From contig CM053162.1 of the NCBI GenBank assembly GCA_028571685.1, forward strand, positions 66,514,351 through 66,578,350: a DNA stretch of 64,000 nt, read 5' to 3'. The notes beneath the pieces are model-generated. The model ran no database searches, was not told where the DNA came from, and was given only the letters and a program-made list of their open reading frames with translations. This DNA is from Heterohyrax brucei. Taxonomy: Eukaryota; Chordata; Mammalia; Hyracoidea; Procaviidae. Shown here piece after piece: positions 63,826 to 64,000 of the stretch; the first letter of the stretch is position 1, and each line of letters starts with the position of its first letter. The translations under genes and the position numbers were made by a program.

Positions 63826-64000
63826 GGGAAGTTTGATGCCATTCTGTTTTATTGCCTACAGATTCCTTCCAAATTGCAGTTTCAGCTTGAATTTCTCCCC
63901 AGTTCTCTCAGCTTGAAAGAACTTTGCTTTTCCATTTTTGTTTTCTAACTTCAGGTCTTTGCACACTTCGTGTTAACACTTTACCTGGAGCTGCCTTTTT
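63826..64000. other. end of window, possibly L1-derived
   Basis: 'cattctgttttattgcctac' and what follows may be antisense L1, not certain. Confidence 0.3.

Noticed and set aside
1-64000. CRISPR arrays, operons, tRNA or rRNA genes
   Set aside because: None seen; tRNA-like segments are SINE heads without intact cloverleaf or gene ends, and the sequence is clearly mammalian nuclear DNA.

Overview
The window looks like non-coding nuclear DNA from an afrotherian mammal, most probably an elephant. The main reason is the very high density of one tRNA-derived SINE whose head (variants of 'aaccctggtggcatagtgg'), box-B-like segment ('ggcagttcgaatccacc') and tail ('ctatgagtcggaatcgact') match the AfroSINE family. 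RTE (BovB-like) LINE fragments carry the same tail. The species assignment is inference from repeats recognised by eye; no database was searched.

No intact protein-coding gene was found. The only recognisable gene is a broken REG1-type (lithostathine, C-type lectin) gene on the + strand at 59358-61667. Five coding exons lie in the family's order with intron gaps. Their sizes (64, 119 minus 8, 138, 112 minus 1 and 68 nt) would sum to exactly 166 codons plus a stop, the length of human REG1A. It is disabled by an 8-nt deletion in exon 3, a 1-nt deletion in exon 5 and three stop codons, each at a conserved tryptophan. The introns show it is a genomic (unprocessed) pseudogene, probably part of a REG cluster.

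The rest is layered transposons. (1) A DD34D mariner has two near-full-length dead copies (23766-25053 on -, 46130-47466 on +) and several short derivatives. Derivatives at 1586-2142, 8712-9128, 20424-20590 and 38249-38797 share one palindromic architecture and internal junction; 2478-2704 and 19081-19435 share a second junction. (2) One MaLR-like LTR family starting 'tgtcatggattgaa' supplies two copies with both LTRs (42590-44652, 49266-51365) and several solo or partial LTRs. (3) A long antisense L1 (47976-54180) is split by one of those copies, and other L1 fragments are scattered. (4) A 360-bp class II (ERVK-like) solo LTR with a perfect 6-bp target duplication sits inside an L1 3' end at 39645-40004. 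(5) About 45 AfroSINE copies are present, including 3'-tail pieces under 45 bp that behave as real insertions.

Layout: 1-11 kb mariner derivatives, a MaLR LTR and SINEs in otherwise unique DNA; 11-17 kb RTE, L1, nested LTRs and a SINE cluster; 17-26 kb mostly unique DNA with mariner copies; 26-38 kb SINEs, an L1 5' region, an LTR-like element, RTE 3' ends and an LTR carrying MER5A; 38-47 kb mariner, L1, ERVK LTR, MaLR; 48-54 kb the antisense L1; 54-58 kb SINEs and an MLT1-like LTR; 59-62 kb the REG1 pseudogene; 62-64 kb MaLR and L1 3' end. Repeat boundaries are by eye, usually good to about 10-20 bases except where target duplications fix them.
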